DNA from: Panopea generosa
Taxonomy: Eukaryota > Mollusca > Bivalvia > Adapedonta > Hiatellidae
Length of the DNA: 64,000 nucleotides
NCBI GenBank assembly: GCA_029582155.1
Contig: CM055895.1
Span: 58,662,028-58,726,027 of the forward strand
Reading direction: 5' to 3'
Positions 60,895 to 64,000 of the stretch are shown here, one piece after another. Each line of letters begins with the position of its first letter. The first letter of the stretch is position 1. A program made the position numbers and the translations under genes. Below the pieces are notes generated by a model. It was not told where the DNA came from, did no database searches, and worked only from the letters and a program-made list of their open reading frames with translations.

Positions 60895-61510
60895 TATGAT
60901 CCAACGGGTTTATAAATATGTTGTTTATATAGCATGTGAGTAGTCATATTTCCTTAACTGGATCCTACTCATATAAAGCTATCACTTCATGTATGTAAAT
61001 TGTCTGTCCAGTCCAGATGTGTTGCATGTAAATCCATAGTATATAAGTCATGGTCGACACCAAATTTATTGGTTTTGCAGAGATTTTGATATTGTATATA
61101 TGGTTTTAATTGTAGCTAGGTGCGCTCGCCGTAGTATGGTCTCTACATTTATGTCTTGGTTATTCACAAATTAATAATTCCGTATATATATAAATTTACT
61201 GTATCTATATGATCCAACGGGTTTATAAATATGTCCTTTATATAGCATGTGAATAGTCATGAATCCTTAACTGGATCCTACTCATATAAAGCTATCGATT
61301 CATGGCTGTAAATTTGTCCATCCTGTCCAGATGTGTTGCATGTAATTCCATAGTATATAAGTCATGGTCAACAGCAAATTTATTTGGTTTGGCAGAGGTC
61401 TTGATATTGTATCTATGGTTTGCATTGTAGCTAGGCGCACTCACCGTAGTCTGGTCTGTACATTTATATCTTGGTTATTCACAAATAATTATCCTCACAT
61501 ATATATATTA
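60895..61510. repeat. Tandem duplication, two copies of about 313 bp
   Basis: TATGATCCAACGGGTTTATA at 60895 recurs at 61208, and the copies align to about 61510 (TTAACTGGATCCTACTCATA, CCAGATGTGTTGCATGTAA, AGTATATAAGTCATGGTC). Differences are scattered substitutions and small indels. Confidence 0.93.
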
Positions 61511-61619
61511 TATTCTTGTTTATTCTTTTGTTTATATGTTAATGTTGTACTTGTAAATACGCTGAGGGCCTCAAGCAAGATTGACTTTTTTATTCAAATT
61601 AGTTCTTTCGTTAATAAAA

Positions 61620-61665
61620 GTCTTTATTATTATTATTATCATAATTATTATTATACTCTTACTAG
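61620..61665. repeat. (TTA)n tract
   Basis: TTATTATTATTATTATCATA and following; short AT-rich triplet repeat. Confidence 0.85.
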
Positions 61666-61910
61666 TACGTGCACAGCAATGGTGGCATTTTTTTGTAATC
61701 ATCACTGATATATTTACTCAGTCAATAACAACAAAATACATTTAAGAAATATATAACACTGTAAAACACCGAACGTATAATATAACACTTGTTTCTGTTA
61801 AATGTGTATAGTCAAATATAATGCTATGATATTAAAGTTTAGTCAAACCTGTGTAGATGGCCACCTCCATAAAGCTCAAATACGGCCAATTGATTTTCCG
61901 TGGAAGGAGA

Positions 61911-62203
61911 GCCGGGCCCGTTTAGCACGGTCGTTAGCGCGTCTGACTACCAATCCAGGGGTCGTGAGTTCGAATCCCCGCCCGGCCACAATCTCCGTTA
62001 TGATTGATATACAACAGTGCGTCTCATTATCATTCGTCTCTCACCGCTGATTCAAGTGGGAAAGTTATCAGTTACTTGCGGAGGTGCGTGCTCGAGTATT
62101 GGTTAACCGTCCAGGATCCCAGGAAACAGTGGTTAGGTTACTGATCGTTTGTTAGCCCTCGATGGTATAAAAATGACGCTAAATATTCAAACAATCAATC
62201 AGT
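61911..62203 (+). repeat. tRNA-derived SINE, group A (best-preserved copy)
   Basis: Head GCCGGGCCCGTTTAGCACGG, GACTACCAATCCAGGGGTCG, B box GTGAGTTCGAATCCCCGCCC, body GTTATCAGTTACTTGCGGAG and CAGGATCCCAGGAAACAGTG, tail TCGATGGTATAAAAATGACG then (CAAT)n. Few apparent mutations, so it may be a young insertion. Confidence 0.94.
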
Positions 62204-62417
62204 CAACCATTTAAGGAGAAATCAATAAAATACTGAATGGGTCCCCGTTTCTGTATAAAATATACGCATTCCGACTTGATTGATTCATTGGTGGATTGAT
62301 TCATTCATTTATTGAAATATTGATTGATTCAATTATCATTTCTGATCGATTCATTCATGTAATTCTTCGGTCTTTACAAAAAAGATCAAAACGTGCTAAA
62401 CTCAGTTCGTTTATATT

Positions 62418-62496
62418 CGCACGCACGCACACACACGCACACACAAGCACACACACACACCTGCACACCCTCACACGCACGCACGCACGCACACAC
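62418..62496. repeat. (CA)n / (CGCA)n microsatellite
   Basis: CGCACGCACACACACGCACA and following; low complexity. Confidence 0.95.
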
Positions 62497-62617
62497 TAAT
62501 TATAAGCATTATATATAACTCTATGCTTAGTGGAAAACTAACTATTTTTCGCTTAACATTTTGGTTTAATTGTTATATTATTTTAATTTAAGAAAATGAT
62601 TAAACCATCTAACAATG

Positions 62618-62935
62618 TCAAACAATGCGGACATTTTCAACAGTGCTCTTGGTTGTTTATCAACTTAACCAAAGGTTAAACGTCAATGTCACTGTGCTGT
62701 TTATTTAGCCTACATGTTGTTGTCTCGTTAAGGACATCAATAAAATCTAGTTCAATTTCTATTTTAACACCAATTCGGACACTTTCAACAGTTCTCTCGG
62801 TTGTCTATCTACTTAACAAAAAACAAAGTGTTTATCCTACATTTACAAAAGTGACGTTGTTATCTCGTTTACGGCATCAATAACATACAGACAGCTCAAT
62901 TGCTAGATTAACACTGTTTCTAATGTCCGCTTTTT
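62618..62935. repeat. Diverged tandem duplication, about 150 bp
   Basis: GCGGACATTTTCAACAGTGC and TTCGGACACTTTCAACAGTT begin two blocks that also share GGTTGT-TAT-ACTTAAC, TTTAT-CCTACAT and GTTATCTCGTT-A-GCATCAATAA. Confidence 0.75.
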
Positions 62936-63265
62936 AAAAATAAGATAAATATGCAAATATATAGACGTTGTTTTCAATAAGACAGTTGTTGGTTAAATGA
63001 CATGTTCGAGTATCAGTATCTCCACATTCATCGTTATCTCTTCTTTGTCGAGTATTTGCTTCTGTACACCATCTGTTATACATAATTTTACGTCGTTATT
63101 GGACCGCTAAATATAGTGTTTAGTAGACAGAGTAGCAGTTTGAATAGGTTTGAACATTTAAAAGTACCATAATTATGGTTAGAATGTAAAAAAAAAGAGT
63201 TTTAAGAGTGTCAAAAAATAATTTGCTTTTAAATATGTTCTTCAAATTTATATTGCGCACCACTC
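62936..63265. other. No feature recognised
   Basis: AT-rich sequence with nothing recognisable. Confidence 0.5.
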
Positions 63266-63334
63266 GTAGTCTGGTTCCCTGACGTAACAATAGATATGGG
63301 AGTTTATCGGTAGTAGGTCAGGGAACCAGACTAC
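63266..63334. repeat. Perfect 18-bp inverted repeat (hairpin)
   Basis: GTAGTCTGGTTCCCTGAC at 63266-63283 and its exact reverse complement at 63317-63334, with a 33-base loop. The loop shows no further pairing that I can see. Confidence 0.9.
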
Positions 63335-63414
63335 ATCATACGCTGAACCATTATATCGTGTCGTTAAACTGCAGTAACTTCCAGTATATTTCCTCACTTT
63401 AGCTGGGCTTTTTT

Positions 63415-63678
63415 ATTTATTTGATTTTTTTAAATGGGGTTTAACGTCATTTTCAACACATTTCAGGTTATGTATGGCATATTCAGTTTTATTGGTGGAG
63501 GAAGACCTCAGAATGAATCCATGTGAATCTGTGTAGGACCACTGTCCTCTCGCAAGTAACTGGTAAATTTTCCAACATAAAGGTTTTAAGCAAGCGGGAC
63601 TCGAACCAGAAATCTTAGCGGTGAGAGGTAAGGGATTCTGAGTGACGGCGCCTTTGACCACTCGGCCACGGAAGACCC
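63415..63678 (-). repeat. tRNA-derived SINE, group F (full length)
   Basis: Reverse complement: TCTTCCGTGGCCGAGTGGTC (A box), GATTTCTGGTTCGAGTCCCG (B box), body ACCAGTTACTTGCGAGAGGA, and the 3' end GAAAATGACGTTAAACCCCA then AT-rich. The head resembles a tRNA with a long variable arm (Ser/Leu type). Confidence 0.88.
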
Positions 63679-64000
63679 AAATCTGTGTAAATAGTCCAGG
63701 TCATCAAATATAATTGCCATTATCGCCGTTTTGGTGCCGATGTTAAATTGCACGAACAAATGAAAACAAAGTGTCCCTCATAAAATATATTTCGGGCATT
63801 CTGCAGTAAACGCATACATAAAATATTATGCAATAACACATTAAGATAAATTTTATATCACCTATGACGCCGTCAACTGCTCAATATACAAGACAATCAA
63901 TTAACTAAGTTTAGATTTCAGTTGTTGATTACCCTTATGGTTGTTTAAGCCGTTGTCAACGTATTATGGAAACGTCACAAGCATCACATACAAAAGATGC
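63679..64000. other. No feature recognised
   Basis: AT-rich end of the window with nothing recognisable. Confidence 0.5.

Overview
This is AT-rich animal nuclear DNA with spliced genes, long introns and a very heavy load of repeats. The gene structures, several families of tRNA-derived SINEs and the many minisatellites suggest a lophotrochozoan, most likely a mollusc such as a bivalve. That assignment is an inference from repeat style, not proof. I see no bacterial or viral genes.

Two protein-coding genes can be supported, both on the + strand. The first (942-11303) is the 3' half of a class III alcohol dehydrogenase (ADH5, S-(hydroxymethyl)glutathione dehydrogenase). It covers about the last 188 residues; the 5' exons lie before the window. 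Its most striking feature is a tandem pair of 136-bp exons (3544-3679 and 3763-3898) with identical length, identical splice phases, an 83-bp intron between them and about half identical residues. Including both or neither would shift the reading frame, so they look like mutually exclusive exons that swap the wall of the substrate pocket. The large intron after them (3899-10485) holds a 1.7-kb 22-bp minisatellite, a palindrome with a C25 run and a 44-bp minisatellite.

The second gene (50958-54849, with a 5' UTR exon from 50867) encodes a 476-residue protein I do not recognise. It has a lysine-rich start, a cluster of seven cysteines, a long acidic disordered-looking body and repeated tyrosine motifs. 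Its promoter is further upstream and is not identified; 29740-29886 and about 45515-45577 are weak candidates for noncoding exons.

The rest is repeats. Large tandem arrays lie at 11965-12290, 12540-13190, 15511-17550 (66 bp), 23686-27431 (80-bp satellite with a 320-bp higher-order duplication), 27735-28580 (65 bp), 41506-43505 (46/47 bp), 46205-47295 (44 bp), 56745-57200 (30 bp) and 59345-59640 (32 bp), with many microsatellites. About ten copies of one tRNA-derived SINE, further copies of at least five other SINE groups, and three MITE-like inverted-repeat elements (30963-31384, 36338-36504, 48901-49348) are scattered throughout. Most predicted ORFs in the window are artefacts of these arrays.
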